The notes under the pieces were generated by a model. It was not told the origin of the DNA. It searched no databases and saw only the letters and a list, made by a program, of their open reading frames with translations. A program made the translations under genes and the position numbers. A DNA stretch of 64,000 nucleotides from Agelaius tricolor (taxonomy: Eukaryota; Chordata; Aves; Passeriformes; Icteridae): positions 76,115,381 through 76,179,380 of the forward strand of contig JALJCS010000001.1 in assembly GCA_023055355.1 (NCBI GenBank), in the 5' to 3' direction. This document shows positions 61,814 through 64,000 of this stretch, piece by piece; position 1 is the first letter of the stretch; each line of letters begins with the position of its first letter.

Positions 61814-63969
61814 AACATTCTGTCATTAATCATTACTCTGACAATCTGTGTGTCATCTGCTAATTTTATTCATAGTAGTGTTCAGTTCAGTAATATTTCA
61901 TTAAAAAATCTGGTTCATGAATATAAATTATTTAAATCTAAACATCCTGTGTTCAATAAACTTTTCCCAACAGGTTTTTCCTGAGACTGAGGACCCTGAA
62001 AATGGCTGGATTTTATAGACTTAAATCACTATCCCAGAAAATTGACTAATAAACACTTTTATTAAAAGTTGGGTTACTTTTGATGCTTGATATAACTTTG
62101 GGGCTGATTCAAAGTCCATTAAAGTCAGTGAGAATCTATGTATGGACTTAATTTGCCATTGGAAAGGTCTTCTTTGTGTGGTGTTCAGGTTTTGGGTTTT
62201 TTTTTCTTTATAGACATGTACTTTCCTCCTTGATTAAAATTTCCTTATTAAAAAAAAAACCACTAATAGACCATCAGCAAAATCCCACAGCTACATTTAA
62301 AAATGATCTGCTTAATTGTGTACCATTACATAAGCTTATAAACCTCTTTGGCTTATTCCTAAGAAAAAAAGGGCTCACTTCCTTCTTTTTGTAGCTTTCC
62401 CTTCTTGCCCAAGCACAGAAGTAGTGGTGAAGGAATGTTAAAAACGGGATGGGAAATGAGGTTTAAATGAAAGCAAGGAAGTAAATAAAGGCTTCCAGCA
62501 CTATGCAATTGTTCTTCTACAGCTTATCTTGGAAAGCACCAAATTCACCATGAAGAGTGGAGAAGGAAAAAGGATTGAACACATGAATCTGGTTTTATCA
62601 ATGCAGATTGCTACAAATACAGTATTAAAGGGGAGCAGTGTAATATTCTTAATCCAAATGACAAAATTTCTGATAAATCAGGTTTTCATAAGTGAGGTAC
62701 AGGACAGGAAATCCTATTTTAAAATTATTGGGATTGCACTTTGGTTTCTTGGAAGTTTAAATGTGACTTCTAGAACAGCTCATTTTCCTAAATTTCCTAC
62801 AATCTCATAATACTTTGTTTTTAATATTTCATCATTTGACTGTTCACTCATACTTCCTTCTTGCCAGTAAGAATGTGTTCAGCAATGGGTACAGCGCCAT
62901 AGGATTTTTACAGCAATGTGTGATTCCTATAGCAGAAGTGTCCATATGTGTGATGAGCACCAGGAGAATTCTATGCTCAGAAGAAATGTGAGAGTAATTT
63001 TGTCCAAATGAGAAACTGCCAGGGAAATGTGTCAAAATGAACACAAGAAAATTATCTGTCATAAGCAGCCATCATTCCCAAGGGAGGGTCAGTGCAAAGG
63101 ATGGGGGTGTTTGTGTTCTACTGCTCTGAAAGCTCACTCTACCCATGAGCAATCAACCTGAAAATCACAGTGGTGGCCACCTTTTATTAGCCCTGTTCAG
63201 ATAAGGGCTTATCCTCTCTAAAATGGTGAGCACTGGTTTGGAGTCCATAAGTTTTCCTGTACAATGGTGAGTGTAAATCTAGACAGCTATGGTAGCTCTG
63301 CATTCTCACTGCAGTCATTTTCCACTTTGACAGGCTACAAGGGAGCATATAAAGCAGCAAAGGAAATGCAAGACATCTGTAACAAAACCAGTGAACATGC
63401 TATTGATTTGTTTCCCTTGCTGGTGTGGTCCTGGCATTGGTCTCTTTCTCCAGAGAAATGAGTTAAAGAAACAAGTCCAGTAGAGAACATGGAATTTTAC
63501 TTCCATTCATCTTCCTTATTTTGCAAGCACCACATTCTGCAAATCCCATGCCAGTAAAGCTCTTGGATCAGTCCTCAAATTCTTCTGGATCCTTGAGGGA
63601 GGAGATGTCAGAGCTGGCCAAGAATCTAAGTGGAAACTGATGACAGAAGCTGACATTAATCAGCTCCACAGTATGTTCTGCCCAGCAGGTTTCTTCCAAT
63701 AAATCAAAGGGCTTCAGATCCAAAGGGCATTTAACCATTAGAGAGCAAGTGTTCACTGTGGTCTGTAGTAACTAAAGATGATGAATTTAATATTGATTTT
63801 CAGATATAACCCCATCCACATAACGTTTGTGTGATTTTACATAAAAATACACTGGAAAAAATTCTCAGCTGGGGCAAGTCAGTAAAACTCCACTGATTTT
63901 ACTGCTCTACATGAACTGAAGTTTTATTCCCCAGTATATGAATAGAATGAAATGGTGCTATGTTTTCTC

Positions 63970-63984
63970 TTTTTTTTTTTTTTT
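63970..63984. repeat. Poly-T tract (T15)
   Basis: A simple run of 15 T close to the window end. No element was recognised around it. Confidence 0.85.
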
Positions 63985-64000
63985 GAGCTGACAGTGATGA

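Larger units (their letters stand above)
56641..64000. other. Intergenic sequence to window end, no gene recognised
   Basis: AT-rich sequence with open frames up to 128 codons and no recognised product. It includes a 17-bp-period duplication at 61784-61813 and a T15 tract at 63970-63984. The segment 60840-61020 is dense in homeobox-, SOX- and E-box-like motifs and is discussed under findings as a possible conserved noncoding element. Confidence 0.5.

Noticed and set aside
1..64000. CRISPR arrays, operons, tRNA or rRNA genes, bacterial mobile elements
   Set aside because: The sequence is vertebrate nuclear DNA. No regularly spaced repeats, tRNA box A/B pairs in a cloverleaf context, or rRNA segments were seen.

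Overview
The window looks like vertebrate nuclear DNA, most probably from a bird and probably a songbird. The only secure gene piece is an intron-bounded exon of the retinol dehydrogenase RDH14. The other recognisable sequences are CR1 LINE fragments and two long terminal repeats (LTRs) that resemble endogenous retrovirus LTRs I associate with passerine genomes. The songbird assignment rests on remembered repeat families, not on a search.

Layout: positions 1-985 are the 3' end of RDH14 intron 1. Positions 986-1603 are the last coding exon (205 codons plus stop, + strand), followed by a short 3' UTR with a polyadenylation signal at 1863-1868. Everything from about 1.9 kb to 64 kb appears to be gene-poor downstream flank. 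In human the interval downstream of RDH14 leads towards KCNS3, so this may be the RDH14-KCNS3 gene desert. That is inference from synteny, since no part of KCNS3 is seen here. The many short ORFs in this flank show no recognisable domain and are best read as chance. Several of the larger ones lie inside repeats (17391-17792 in a CR1, 22628-23119 in an LTR).

The flank holds an old CR1 (about 10.2-10.8 kb), two younger CR1 3' pieces (about 17.4-17.7 kb and 56.26-56.64 kb), and a SINE-like relic near 34.96-35.05 kb. A retroviral cluster lies at 20.8-23.07 kb. It comprises a 524-bp LTR-like segment and a 1286-bp solo LTR bounded by 15-bp imperfect inverted termini and a perfect 5-bp target duplication (GGAGG). 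The remainder is AT-rich unique sequence with simple repeats and several near-perfect short hairpins.

The least explained items are a candidate 3'-terminal exon at 8230 to about 8830 (polypyrimidine tract, AG acceptor, AATAAA 577 bases later), a set of perfect 11-15 bp hairpins with tiny loops, and a 735-nt open frame at 35078-35812. I found no CRISPR array, operon, RNA gene or novel multi-gene system.
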